The notes under the pieces were generated by a model. It ran no database searches, had not been told where the DNA came from, and saw only the letters and a program-made list of their open reading frames with translations. Positions 5,880 to 14,925 of a DNA stretch of 37,140 bases are shown here, piece by piece (the first letter of the stretch is position 1; each line of letters begins with the position of its first letter). Position numbers and translations under genes: made by a program. Location of the stretch: the IMG/VR virus record IMGVR_UViG_3300031601_000005, positions 1-37,140 of that record. One strand, 5' to 3'. The DNA comes from a virus.

Positions 5880-6002
5880 TTATTTTAACCACCATGCGGC
5901 AAGCTTATCGATGATCGCTACGGTTGCGATCGCCGAGACTGATGCAAGTATTGCTCCCACCCCTGCAAGCACAACCAGCTGTAGATAATTCAGTGTGAAC
6001 AT
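5880..6002 (-). CDS. Small membrane protein (40 aa)
   Basis: The sequence MFTLNYLQLVVLAGVGAILA continues SVSAIATVAIIDKLAAWWLK. One long hydrophobic helix (about residues 6-32) is followed by an amphipathic, Trp-ending tail. It starts 9 bases after the stop of the preceding minus-strand gene and has GAGAG upstream. It is the last gene of the minus-strand block. A holin-like or host-membrane-modulating role is possible, but the size and single membrane span do not decide it. Confidence 0.55.
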   Translation of the reverse strand: MFTLNYLQLVVLAGVGAILASVSAIATVAIIDKLAAWWLK

Positions 6003-6011
6003 AGAGATCTC

Positions 6012-6320
6012 TCAACAGTAGACGTCACTGAGTACTGAGATTTTTATGCGACCGATCAGGACATCAGCACAGTAGACACTCTTTTCGACGCCAAGCTCAG
6101 GTAGATCTAAGCATCGCTGGAGAACATTGGTGATGACCAGCGAGACATGATCGGCCCCAGGCCCAGGTGGCCCCTTAGTATCGAGCTTCCGCTCTCGCCA
6201 GGTTGCGACTGCGCCGACGATAAACCCTCTGGTCGGAAGGCTGTCAAAGTTCCCCGACCAGATAACCTTGCGATCGGCAGCATTTGAAATGGTTACGTTG
6301 TAAAGGGTTTTTACTTCCAT
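6012..6320 (-). CDS. Hypothetical protein downstream of the sigma factor
   Basis: A 102-residue protein beginning MEVKTLYNVTISNAADRKVI. Its start codon lies inside the end of the sigma-factor gene (10-base overlap), so translation is probably coupled. It reads as a beta-rich small domain (WSGNFDSLPTRGFIVGAVAT, SLVITNVLQRCLDLPELGV) with no recognised motif. Constant coupling to the sigma factor would suggest a partner such as an anti-sigma or co-regulator, but nothing in the sequence shows this. Confidence 0.65.
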   Translation of the reverse strand: MEVKTLYNVTISNAADRKVIWSGNFDSLPTRGFIVGAVATWRERKLDTKGPPGPGADHVSLVITNVLQRCLDLPELGVEKSVYCADVLIGRIKISVLSDVYC

Positions 6321-7105
6321 AACTCCCTCCTCTGGGCTATTCGTTGGTTAAACAGTAGCGCATCGAGTTCGGCGCTGGCGTAGTTGCACCTCATTTCGCT
6401 CCCTGTGGCCTCGGGCTGCAAATCCGACTCCTCGGCTAGGTAACAGGCTAGCCGCCTCTCAGCACGCTGCTGGAGCTGCCTCACCCGCTCTCTGGTGATC
6501 CCGAGGTCGTTGGCGATGGTCTGGAGCGTATCCTTTTGCCAGTATCGACGATCGATTATCTCCTGCTCGCGATCGGGGAGAAGGAGCATTGCCTTCCGGA
6601 TTCGCTTGTGATCATACTCTCGCTGCTCGGCCACTATGATGGCAGCTTGCCCACCGTCGTCGCGGTTAGCATGGACCAGGGGCTGAATCGGCTGGGTCGC
6701 CGGGTTGGTGGGATCGTAGTTCCCGTACTGGCAGTGCGGAATGTGGATGACACCCTGGTTTTTGGTGCATCGCATCAGGTACGACCATATGTGCCAGTGA
6801 GCATAGGTCGTGAACTTCGACTTTGCTGGGTCGAATAGGTTTATTGAATTGAGCAGCCCACAGAGCGCGATTTGGACTAATTCGACCACCTCGATGCCGT
6901 AATTTTGCATGTCGCGGGCCTTTACGTACCAGCTGGTCGCTTGTTTGATTGCCATGGGAACGCAAGACATAAACAATTCGTCGCGAGCGTCGACGTCACC
7001 TTCCTTGATGCGGGCAACCAGGTCGACTTCCTGTTCGTGGGTTAAGCGTGGGCAATTGCCCTGCGTCTCTTTCTTGAGGATATTGAGTAGATTGAGTAGA
7101 TCCAT
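6311..7105 (-). CDS. Phage-encoded sigma70-family RNA polymerase sigma factor
   Basis: A 264-residue protein. Region 1.2/2 spans about residues 20-130: it starts LTHEQEVDLVARIKEGDVDA, then the core-binding region 2 with LVQIALCGLLNSINLFDP, then FTTYAHWHIWSYLMR, the -10 recognition segment. A variable linker follows. Region 4 (about 175-225) reads LPDREQEIIDRRYW, then TIANDLGITRERVRQLQQRA, the canonical -35-binding helix-turn-helix. It would redirect bacterial RNA polymerase to phage promoters, probably late ones. The gene is at the distal end of the structural block, beyond the tail genes, and not in the plus-strand module. A short tail after region 4 has no known domain. Confidence 0.93.
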   Translation of the reverse strand: MDLLNLLNILKKETQGNCPRLTHEQEVDLVARIKEGDVDARDELFMSCVPMAIKQATSWYVKARDMQNYGIEVVELVQIALCGLLNSINLFDPAKSKFTTYAHWHIWSYLMRCTKNQGVIHIPHCQYGNYDPTNPATQPIQPLVHANRDDGGQAAIIVAEQREYDHKRIRKAMLLLPDREQEIIDRRYWQKDTLQTIANDLGITRERVRQLQQRAERRLACYLAEESDLQPEATGSEMRCNYASAELDALLFNQRIAQRRELWK

Positions 7106-7172
7106 TCGATTCTCGCCGAGGGAGTTGGGGAGCCAAAACCGTGAGGATACTATGGGGGGTGGGGAGGTTGAG

Positions 7173-7589
7173 CTACCATCTTTTTTTTGGGCAGGTTTCG
7201 GTGCAGAGCTTGGCCTTGTTGAACATGGCCACGCCCGTGAGGTTCAACCGGCATCCGCACTCCCGACACCGCTGCTCGTCGCTCGAGTAGCAATCGTCGG
7301 TATATGATTCGCAGATCGCCACAACTCTCGCGACTTCGCTGTCTGACCGTATCGGCCGACCGGCTCTCACCCACCTGGTGATCGCCGCGGCCCACTGTCT
7401 AACGTGCTTAGGTTCCCAGCCGAGGCGTTCACATTCCACTTTGAGTTCTGCTTCGCGGTGTTCGGCCTCGGCCGCGGCTCGAGCTGCCGCCTCTGCTGTC
7501 TGGTCAGATCCGATCAACTTGACCCGTTCGTAGAATTCTTCGGCCGTGCAATTGGAAAATGTTTTTGTTGTTGAGTCGTTGCAGGTCAT
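7173..7589 (-). CDS. DUF6171-like zinc-ribbon protein
   Basis: A 138-residue protein. The N-terminal half is helical and Ala/Glu-rich, probably coiled-coil (AEAAARAAAEAEHREAELK). The C-terminus reads QRCRECGCRLNLTGVAMF, then LCTETCPKKRW, matching the CxxCGC...CP..KW ending of small phage zinc-ribbon proteins such as DUF6171. These are commonly encoded beside tail genes in phages. Four Cys are placed for one zinc ion. Its start overlaps the stop of the giant glycine-rich gene by ATGA, so it belongs to the same operon. Role unknown. Confidence 0.7.
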   Translation of the reverse strand: MTCNDSTTKTFSNCTAEEFYERVKLIGSDQTAEAAARAAAEAEHREAELKVECERLGWEPKHVRQWAAAITRWVRAGRPIRSDSEVARVVAICESYTDDCYSSDEQRCRECGCRLNLTGVAMFNKAKLCTETCPKKRW

Positions 7590-10567
7590 GTTGAATCACA
7601 AGTTGGAGCAGCGCAGGTATTCGTGTCGATGCAGGCCAGGAACGATGCGCTGACGTTGTCGAAAAATCCACAACAGTAAGAGTTCGCGCCCCAATCTGTA
7701 CCGGCAGCACCATTGGTTCCGGCCGTTGCGGTGTTCCCAGTCGAACCGTTGTTACCATTGCTTGCGGCTGTAAGGGTTCCAGCAGATCCGGCCGTCCCGC
7801 CCGAGCCTCCCGTACCAGCCGTGCCTCCACTGCCACCCGTGCCGCCGTCGTTTTTCGTACCGGCCGTACCGGCCGTGCCAGCTGTGCCAGCTGTGCCACC
7901 CGTACCGGCCGTGCCAGCAGTGTCTCCATCGGCAGCAGCACCACCATTACCACCATAACCTGCGTTACCACCTGGGCCACCGTCGCCGCCGTCGCCGCCA
8001 AACCAGTCTCCTCCGTTGCCACCGTTGCCGTTTGTCCCGAACGCGCTGCTATTGCCGCCGTTGCCGCCGACTCCACCAGTACCGGCGGCCGTGCCATTGG
8101 TTCCGTTGGCTCCCGTCCCGCCATTTACAGCGTTGCCACCGTCGCCGCCGTCGCCGCCGGTTGCACCCCAAGTACCGCACCATCCGCCAGCGCCACCGTT
8201 GCCACCATCGGCACCTTCGAAACCGGTTCCGCCTTGACCGCCGTCGCAACCATGCGACACGCCGCCGACTCCACCATTGCCACCGCTGACTCCTCCATAC
8301 GAACCGTTTCCGGCTGCTCCGCCATTGCCTGCCGTACCGGCTGCACCGGCTGCACCTGACGTTGCTCCTGCTGCACCATTCAGACCGTCCGTGCCCGCCC
8401 CACCATCATCTCCATTCGTGATAGTTATCGAAGCTGTTGCTGCACAATTATTGAAAGTGGAACTGCCACAACCTAAGTATCCAAACGAGCACGGTCCAGG
8501 GTGTGAGACTCCGCCGGGTGACGTTGTGTATCCGCTGCAGGTTTGCACCCAAGGCCATGCGCTGCAAAATCCGCCGCGGCCACCGGCTCCACCGGCTCCA
8601 CCGTCGCCACCTCCACCAGCTCGACCGCCTAACCCGCCAGTGCCACCAGCACTTGATCCGCCGCCGTCACCGCCAGTGCCGCCGTAACCTGTTGCTGATG
8701 ATCCTACGGCATTTCCGGCTGCTCCGCCATTGCCACCGGTTCCAGCGGCCCCGCCGACTCCACCGTTTCCACCTGCTCCGCCAACCCCACCGACTCCACC
8801 AGCACCGCCGTCGCCGCCTGTCAATGAAAGCGAAACCGTGAGGATGTCATCCTTGAATGTCCCGGCGCACAGGTGGTAGGCAGTAAGGAAACCATCAGCC
8901 ACACCGCCGTATCCGCCTTTGCCGCCAGGGCCACCATCGCCGCCACTTTCTCCGTAACCACCAACTCCACCATGGCCAATTGAGTAACTGCCGCCACCGT
9001 TTCCGCCGCTGTACCATGAAGCACCGAGATTATTGAGACCGCCGTCATCTCCAATGCCACCATTTCCTGCTGTCCCGCCGATTCCGCCGGCTCCGCCGAC
9101 ACCGCCGGTTCCACCCGCTCCGCCGACTCCACCCGCACCGGCATCACCAGCCACAGCTGTCGCCGTAACGCTTATGGTGTTGCTCTCGAATGCTCCACCT
9201 ACATTTGAGATTCCGTATGCCCATACCTGAGCATATGGCCCGTCACCACCTTCACCAGCGATTCTGCCTAATAGACCACCACTACCATCCCCGCCAGTAC
9301 CACCATTCCCGCCAGCACCACCGTACCCGCCATCGTGATCTGATCCGATGATATAAGATTCGTCCCACCAGACATTGCCGTCGCCGCCGTGGCCACCAGC
9401 GGCCCCATTGGCTCCAGCTCCACCGTTTGCACCATCACCACCCTTGCCACCCGTGCCGCCGTTGCCGCCCAACGTCCCATCGGTCCCATCCGTATGTGAG
9501 TATGCCGACCAGGTTGCATCGGTCCCATTACCACCTGCCGTGCCTGCCGTACCGGGGTATCCATCGCCGTGCCCGGATACACCATCAGCACCATCGGTTC
9601 CAGCCGTGGCTGCTGAACCAGCTGAACCAGCTGAACCTGATGAACCATTCGTTCCATTGGTCCCATTAACTGCAATCGTCGTGTCGGTTTTCCCGGCAGA
9701 TGCAACTGCCGTTATTGTGTTCTCATGAAAAGTACAACCGATTGCCGGTACGGTGAGACTACCATAGATTGCCGTCGCGTCTGCGAGGTTTTGTATACCG
9801 GAAGTTGTATCGGTACAGGCATAAGCACATGAGGCCGTTACTGTTACCCGACAGTATTCAAACAGAGCTGACTGACCAATGCCGTAAAACCCTATGCATG
9901 TAATATGCGAAGCTATGTAAGCTGCTGTCGTACCGGTGACGGCTCTTGCGACGATCTCACAATCTTCGAACGCACAGTCATACGCACGCTCAAAAGCGAT
10001 AAGAGTACAAGATCCAAGCCCACTGACTGTCGATGCGAGTGGGGAGTAGGTGACATTAAGCTCGACATCAATACCATGGAAAATTACACCGACCATGTCG
10101 GTGAACGCAGTGTAGGCGTAAGTGCCCGACTTCGCACCGGTGATGCCGATCGTCGGATCAGTTGCACCTGGCCGGACAATCAAGTTGCGGTTGTAATCAA
10201 AGCCGGCAACGATTTCATAATCGACTGTACCTGTCAGTACCAATTCGACTTTGGGGCATGTACATACATTGCTGCAAATCTCTCGGATGCAAAGGTCATC
10301 AAAGGCCGACTGCAGGTTTACCCAGGGGTCGCCGCTCGTCCCTGTGCCAGTTTCGGCTACATCTCCTGCCGTTGAATTCACGTAGAATTTAACGGATGGG
10401 CTGTGCAGTAAGCTGGGAACAATGTCGTCGATGACAACGGTGTGAACACGAGTGGCAACGGACCCGGTGGCCACGACTCGAGTAGGACTGCAGTTTGCGC
10501 AGTCGCATGGACAGCAGCAACTCCCTGTGGCCGAATCGGCAACCCCGAATCTGAATATGCAAGCCAC
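7586..10567 (-). CDS. Giant glycine-rich beta-helix protein, probable tail adhesin
   Basis: A 993-residue protein with a GTG start just behind the previous stop and GAGG upstream. The N-terminus carries a Cys cluster (SCCCPCDCANCSP). Residues 60-300 look like a right-handed parallel beta-helix (DPWVNLQSAFDDLC, then strand-turn repeats such as CTLIAFERAYDCAFEDCEI). From about 300 to 960, long GGxGGxGG or NGTNG runs alternate with single beta-helix-like rungs (CTFHENTITAVAS, AFESNTISVTATA, GTFKDDILTVSLSL, STFNNCAATASITI). The Gly-rich runs therefore look like giant loops hung on successive rungs. Polyglycine-II bundles of this type are known in phage receptor-binding adhesins such as Salmonella phage S16 gp38. 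The C-terminus is again Cys-rich. Antisense Pro-rich ORFs are shadows. Confidence 0.75.
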   Translation of the reverse strand: MACIFRFGVADSATGSCCCPCDCANCSPTRVVATGSVATRVHTVVIDDIVPSLLHSPSVKFYVNSTAGDVAETGTGTSGDPWVNLQSAFDDLCIREICSNVCTCPKVELVLTGTVDYEIVAGFDYNRNLIVRPGATDPTIGITGAKSGTYAYTAFTDMVGVIFHGIDVELNVTYSPLASTVSGLGSCTLIAFERAYDCAFEDCEIVARAVTGTTAAYIASHITCIGFYGIGQSALFEYCRVTVTASCAYACTDTTSGIQNLADATAIYGSLTVPAIGCTFHENTITAVASAGKTDTTIAVNGTNGTNGSSGSAGSAGSAATAGTDGADGVSGHGDGYPGTAGTAGGNGTDATWSAYSHTDGTDGTLGGNGGTGGKGGDGANGGAGANGAAGGHGGDGNVWWDESYIIGSDHDGGYGGAGGNGGTGGDGSGGLLGRIAGEGGDGPYAQVWAYGISNVGGAFESNTISVTATAVAGDAGAGGVGGAGGTGGVGGAGGIGGTAGNGGIGDDGGLNNLGASWYSGGNGGGSYSIGHGGVGGYGESGGDGGPGGKGGYGGVADGFLTAYHLCAGTFKDDILTVSLSLTGGDGGAGGVGGVGGAGGNGGVGGAAGTGGNGGAAGNAVGSSATGYGGTGGDGGGSSAGGTGGLGGRAGGGGDGGAGGAGGRGGFCSAWPWVQTCSGYTTSPGGVSHPGPCSFGYLGCGSSTFNNCAATASITITNGDDGGAGTDGLNGAAGATSGAAGAAGTAGNGGAAGNGSYGGVSGGNGGVGGVSHGCDGGQGGTGFEGADGGNGGAGGWCGTWGATGGDGGDGGNAVNGGTGANGTNGTAAGTGGVGGNGGNSSAFGTNGNGGNGGDWFGGDGGDGGPGGNAGYGGNGGAAADGDTAGTAGTGGTAGTAGTAGTAGTKNDGGTGGSGGTAGTGGSGGTAGSAGTLTAASNGNNGSTGNTATAGTNGAAGTDWGANSYCCGFFDNVSASFLACIDTNTCAAPTCDST

Positions 10568-11293
10568 TTAGCACCTCGCCTGAATGACGATCCATTCGCC
10601 CTCGATCATCGCGACGATAACTCGAGTGCCGTTGCTTAACGACTCACCTGAACTCAGCAACCAGTCGTGGACTGTGATGGTTCCGCCTGTGGTGACCGCC
10701 GTGGCACTACTGGCATAGGTTAGGTCGGCAGACAGCGTGGCCTTTTGGATGGCGGCGCCGGCACCGCCCAGTAAAACGACAGCCCACTTGGTGCCTGTGC
10801 CCGACTCCTTCCATAAGATGGTTGTCGATCCGGCCCCGTCAGTGAGGTTCGCGGTTACGGCTGTATCTGCTCCGCATGTGGTTGCAGTCGCTAGCGTAAT
10901 TTCAACTTCGACGATCGCCAGGCCGATGATGCGGGCATAGCCGATGCCGCCGTCGACGATCGGTTCGTCGAGGATAACGAAGTTAGTCGCGTCGTCGGAT
11001 GTCGGTGCCACGCACTTCAGGACGATGTCGTCGTCTTGGAACGCAGCCATGGCTACTTCATCAGCCGCGTCCGGTTCAAATAGCGGACCGGTTGGCGAGA
11101 CCACTGCATACCGATCGAGGTCGCCACCTGTATCGTTACGGATAAGAATCCGGATGCCAGAGCCCTTGCCTTTGATCGAGGGTTGCCTGATTCCCTGAGT
11201 AGCACGTTCGACGAATTCCGCAGCATCCAACATGCAGTTGAATGACTTGGCCTCGATGTCGACCGGTTGACCGGCTGTTACATGCGGCTGCAT
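10568..11293 (-). CDS. Phage structural protein, tail-tip or head decoration type
   Basis: A 241-residue protein. After an N-terminal segment (QPSIKGKGSGIRILIRNDTG) it reads GDLDRYAVVSPTGPLFEP, then FQDDDIVLKCVAPTSD. This style occurs in phage proteins that tolerate 'N.tG..i....vv....pi..p' before a small beta-domain. The rest is Thr/Ala/Gly-rich beta structure ending in MIEGEWIVIQARC. There is no enzyme motif. It sits between the gene at 11294 and the glycine-rich adhesin candidate, so it is probably part of the tail tip or an adapter that anchors the adhesin. Confidence 0.6.
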   Translation of the reverse strand: MQPHVTAGQPVDIEAKSFNCMLDAAEFVERATQGIRQPSIKGKGSGIRILIRNDTGGDLDRYAVVSPTGPLFEPDAADEVAMAAFQDDDIVLKCVAPTSDDATNFVILDEPIVDGGIGYARIIGLAIVEVEITLATATTCGADTAVTANLTDGAGSTTILWKESGTGTKWAVVLLGGAGAAIQKATLSADLTYASSATAVTTGGTITVHDWLLSSGESLSNGTRVIVAMIEGEWIVIQARC

Positions 11294-12115
11294 TTAGAAT
11301 CCGATCATGAGGGGGCTGAAGTCGGCATACTCGTATACCTGCTCGACGTATGCCGCCTTGGGTTTCGATACGATTTTCTTCAGGTCAGTGTTTGCACTCT
11401 TGTAGTAAATGACCCACATATAATCCCAGCCTCGCTTGGCCGGAACAGTGATATCGCCAACGGGGATATCGGTTGCATTGGGCAATGCCGAGAATTTGTA
11501 CGTGATCTCGCAACGATCGGGTTCGGTTTGCTGGCCTGAAGCACCGAGGAAGATTACTTCGCCTGGCTCGAATGTCCGGAACGAGTATTTGTTTACGCAC
11601 GTAGAGAGATTGAACAGATACTTAAGGTAGAACGACGTGACGTTGGCAGGGAGAAACGTCCACTTCTCTGTCCAGGTGTACGCCGCGATCGGCACGTCGA
11701 CGCCTGACACCTCGCCGTCATAATTGACATTGATCCCGCCGCCGAAATCATTGATCGTTGCAGCGGGGTCACCGATAGGTACTGTCGCACTAATCGTCTG
11801 TCGAGTTTGAGTCAGGTGCTGCGTGGCACCTTGGGTGTCAAACGAATATTGTGGTGTCGGCCAGTTTACAAGTTCAGGCTTTTTATTTCCGAATGGTGCG
11901 TAATGGGCAACGCCTTCCCATGTCTCATCGGCCGTCTCGTCGACCGTAACGCTGGAGAGGAAGACCTGGCCGACCTGGGCAGGGGCTGCTGCGACGATGG
12001 CCGCGGTGGCGTCGGCTTCGACACTCGTACCGGTCACGAGGTAATGGCGAGACGCATCCGACTGTTTGTCGTAATTGTATTCACGCCCGTATTGTTCTGC
12101 GGCGACTATGGTCAT
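11294..12115 (-). CDS. Tail-tip or baseplate structural protein, family unknown
   Basis: A 273-residue beta-rich protein that starts on an ATGA overlap with the tape measure gene, the position of the distal tail or baseplate genes in siphoviruses. It is rich in aromatic residues and Thr (TWTEKWTFLPANVTSFYLKY, GWDYMWVIYYKSA) and has no long hydrophobic run. Placement alone supports a tail-tip role; the sequence matches no family that I recognise. Confidence 0.6.
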   Translation of the reverse strand: MTIVAAEQYGREYNYDKQSDASRHYLVTGTSVEADATAAIVAAAPAQVGQVFLSSVTVDETADETWEGVAHYAPFGNKKPELVNWPTPQYSFDTQGATQHLTQTRQTISATVPIGDPAATINDFGGGINVNYDGEVSGVDVPIAAYTWTEKWTFLPANVTSFYLKYLFNLSTCVNKYSFRTFEPGEVIFLGASGQQTEPDRCEITYKFSALPNATDIPVGDITVPAKRGWDYMWVIYYKSANTDLKKIVSKPKAAYVEQVYEYADFSPLMIGF

Positions 12116-14922
12116 GCGAATAACAATCCTTTGTTTCGTTTTGAGTCCTTAGCCAACTGCTTGGTGTTTTTATTCACACCCTTAACTTCTTTGTGGATGT
12201 CCTTCTGAATGTCATGCCCTTGGAGTGACTGAAGGGCGCGAACATTGAAGATGCCCTGGGAACCGCGTTGGTTCTTTTGGGTTTCGTCCAAATCGGAAAG
12301 AGCCCACTTGTCCCTCTGCAACTTACCTTTGAATTCAAATTGCCGTTCGATTTCATCTTTATTTTTGGGGTTATCTCGTAGGGCCTGCCTTTTCTCTTCC
12401 GCAAGGAGTTCCTTTGCCGTTTGCCTTTTTAATATCTTCTCCGCCTCCCTATCACCGTGATGTGTCACCAAGTCTAAAGCACCTCGAGCCTTGATTCTTA
12501 ACATAAGACTTTCGTCTTCGATCTGCTGCGTGTCTCGTGCCTCTTCCTTCTTCAGCTTCTTCGCCTTAACCGCCGCCTTCTTCGCGTGCTTATCTATGAT
12601 GTTCTGTTTTTCTATTGTGTGAGTATCGTTGATCATCTGTAAAGCTTTTCCGTTGGCACCTTCGGCTTTGGCATCATCGTATGTTCGTCTGTATTTGAGG
12701 TACAGCGCTCTCTGCTCTCTCTTCTCGACGTTTTCGATCGACGCGGTCTTAGCATCTTCAAGGTCTTCAATGATATCCTTGTTATCCGCAAGCCATTGTT
12801 TCTTTTTGGTTTTCTCCTGCTCATGGACTTCATCTGCAGTCAATGGGATATTTTCGGAATGGTCCTGACCAGGTTGTTGCTGTGATGCGGTCTCGATCGC
12901 TTTCAACGCAGCAATCTCCTTTTTCGTCGATCCCGTAGCTTGCTTCAGCCGGGCCTCGTCATCTTTGATCGCCTGTGCCTGGGACTTATATTCCGGAGTG
13001 TCCTCGTACCCTTGCCGGCCCCCTCGAGCTTGAGCCATTGCCAGCCTTTTGGCCAAGTCCGCTTTACGCACCGGAATGTTGGCGAGAGCTGCCTCTTGCT
13101 CCTTAAGCTGCTCGGTTTTTCTCTTGATGTTTTCCTGTCTATTCGTCGCCTGTTCCTGTCTCTCATTGTCGCGAACTAATCGGGCGGCTGCCGCCGCATC
13201 GTATTTACTGTCGCCTGATCTCCCCATAGCACCTGCAAGCTGCGGATACAAACCAATCAGTTCAGCGACCAGGGTCTTCTGCCTCTCTAGTCCCGCTGTT
13301 ACGTTCCCACCAGCCTTCCGCACCTTCTCGATCGCCTCGCGTTGCTTGTTGATCAGGTTGAGCAGTTCTCGAGCACGATTCGCCTTCTGTTGCGTATCCG
13401 TTACATCCTTTCTAAATGCATCTTGCACTGACTTTGCGGCCTCGGCCAGCTCCTGTGTCGTCTTGACCGCTTCGCCTGTGTTCTGTAGGTAAATGTAAAC
13501 AGCCGCCGCCGCCGCCGCGATTGCGACACCGGCAATCAGCCAGGGGTTGGACAACATACTGGCGAGCGCAACGGTGTTAGCTGTGGCAACCGCGTCGACG
13601 AATGCCCAGATCCAGATTATGCAATACTCGACGCCTTGTGCCAGCAGTAAGAAGGCTCCTCCTAATTTAGCAATAGTCGTGCCAGTAGCACCGAGGATCA
13701 TCAGGCCGACCGCTGCAAGCTTGGCTGCGGATGCCAGGGTGACGGCTGTAGTAACAACCGCCCCCATCGCAAATACGGTGTACCCCAGCGCCCGAACGAT
13801 TCCTTCGTTGGCTTTGGCGACGACATTCATCCAGTCGGCCAGGTCTTTCATTCCCTGCCCGACCCAGATGATGCTGGAGACTAAACCTGCTCCGACCGTC
13901 TTGGCTAGGTCTTTTATCGATTGCCATAATTGATCGACTTTGAATCCGGCCGTATCGGTGGCTTTCCCAAATGCGATCAACTCTTCACCGGCAGAGTTGG
14001 ACTGCAGCATAAGGTCGTGTTCGTAACCGGTAAGTTTCTGCAAGGCTGGTGCCAGACCAGTGATCGCACGAATATTTGGGAAGGCTGCACCGAGGTCGCC
14101 GAAATCAAATTTCGACAATTGTTTAAACACGCCCATCAACCCTACCGCTTTGAGTGTTGAGGTGTGCAGCTCGATGCCCAACTGACGTGCCGCCTCGGCC
14201 TGCTGTGGACCGGGCGACATAAAACTGTTGATGATCGCTCGCGCGGCCGTAACGGACCGCTCGGCACGCATGCCGGCACGGGTCAAGGTAGAGATAAGAG
14301 CAAGAAGTTCTTCAATCGGGACTCCCGCCGCCGATGCCGTTGTCGCCACCATGCCGATGGATTGAGCCAACTCTTCATAACGGATTTTGCCCCGGCGTAC
14401 CGTCGTAAAAAGCATATCAGATACATGCGCCGCTTGGTCGGCCTCCATGGCATAGGCGTTGAGAATAGTAGTTGTGGCATCGGCCGCTGTAGCGGTATCG
14501 CTAAAGCCGCCTTTAGCAGCCCTCGCCGAAACGCGGAGCACCTCAAGGGCATGTTCAGGCGCAACACTTGCTGAGAGAATGTCATATAATCCTCGGGTTA
14601 GGTGATCGGTTGCTTCACCAAATTCCTTAGACATCTCGCGGACAGCTTTAGAGAACTGCTTCAGGTGCCGTTCTGGCTCCATGAGCATCGTAGAGACGTT
14701 CGCCATCTGCCGTTCGAATTTGATGTATTCGTTTGCAGAAATTGCAAGAGTCATCCCGCCTGCCAAGGTGGTGCGGGACATAGACGACGCGATCTTGTCG
14801 GCCTTAGCAGCGAATGCCCGCAGTCGAGCTTCGGCCTTGGCGAGCTTGGATCGGAATTTACCGTCGCGGAGAAACATTTCCACGTAGGCTCCACCGGCTC
14901 GTACTGAAGCTGATGCGGGCAT
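12112..14922 (-). CDS. Phage tail tape measure protein (TP901 family)
   Basis: A 936-residue protein. Residues about 65-350 match the TP901-type tape measure domain: QMANVSTMLMEPERHLKQFS, then helices with FSDTATAADATTTILNAY and ELAQSIGMVATTASAAGVPI. A hydrophobic region of roughly 100 residues (for example AVTLASAAKLAAVGLMILG) follows around residues 370-480, and the C-terminal half is charged coiled coil. Length fits a tail of the order of 140 nm if the usual 0.15 nm per residue holds (inference). It lies directly after the tail-chaperone genes, the standard order. It determines tail length and is ejected on infection. Confidence 0.93.
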   Translation of the reverse strand: MPASASVRAGGAYVEMFLRDGKFRSKLAKAEARLRAFAAKADKIASSMSRTTLAGGMTLAISANEYIKFERQMANVSTMLMEPERHLKQFSKAVREMSKEFGEATDHLTRGLYDILSASVAPEHALEVLRVSARAAKGGFSDTATAADATTTILNAYAMEADQAAHVSDMLFTTVRRGKIRYEELAQSIGMVATTASAAGVPIEELLALISTLTRAGMRAERSVTAARAIINSFMSPGPQQAEAARQLGIELHTSTLKAVGLMGVFKQLSKFDFGDLGAAFPNIRAITGLAPALQKLTGYEHDLMLQSNSAGEELIAFGKATDTAGFKVDQLWQSIKDLAKTVGAGLVSSIIWVGQGMKDLADWMNVVAKANEGIVRALGYTVFAMGAVVTTAVTLASAAKLAAVGLMILGATGTTIAKLGGAFLLLAQGVEYCIIWIWAFVDAVATANTVALASMLSNPWLIAGVAIAAAAAAVYIYLQNTGEAVKTTQELAEAAKSVQDAFRKDVTDTQQKANRARELLNLINKQREAIEKVRKAGGNVTAGLERQKTLVAELIGLYPQLAGAMGRSGDSKYDAAAAARLVRDNERQEQATNRQENIKRKTEQLKEQEAALANIPVRKADLAKRLAMAQARGGRQGYEDTPEYKSQAQAIKDDEARLKQATGSTKKEIAALKAIETASQQQPGQDHSENIPLTADEVHEQEKTKKKQWLADNKDIIEDLEDAKTASIENVEKREQRALYLKYRRTYDDAKAEGANGKALQMINDTHTIEKQNIIDKHAKKAAVKAKKLKKEEARDTQQIEDESLMLRIKARGALDLVTHHGDREAEKILKRQTAKELLAEEKRQALRDNPKNKDEIERQFEFKGKLQRDKWALSDLDETQKNQRGSQGIFNVRALQSLQGHDIQKDIHKEVKGVNKNTKQLAKDSKRNKGLLFA

Positions 14923-14925
14923 TTG

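Noticed and set aside
5617-5988. A 123-residue plus-strand ORF
   Set aside because: It overlaps the end of the 5211-5666 gene, passes through the strong hairpin at 5763-5804 and lies antisense to the small membrane protein gene.
7713-9728. Pro-rich and His/Arg-rich ORFs antisense to, or in other frames of, the glycine-rich gene
   Set aside because: GGN codon runs read as CCN (Pro) or CGN/CAC on the other strand; these are shadows of the Gly repeats.
12174-13492. Several Ser/Cys/Leu-rich plus-strand ORFs opposite the tape measure gene
   Set aside because: They are antisense shadows of Lys/Glu/Ala-rich coiled-coil codons.
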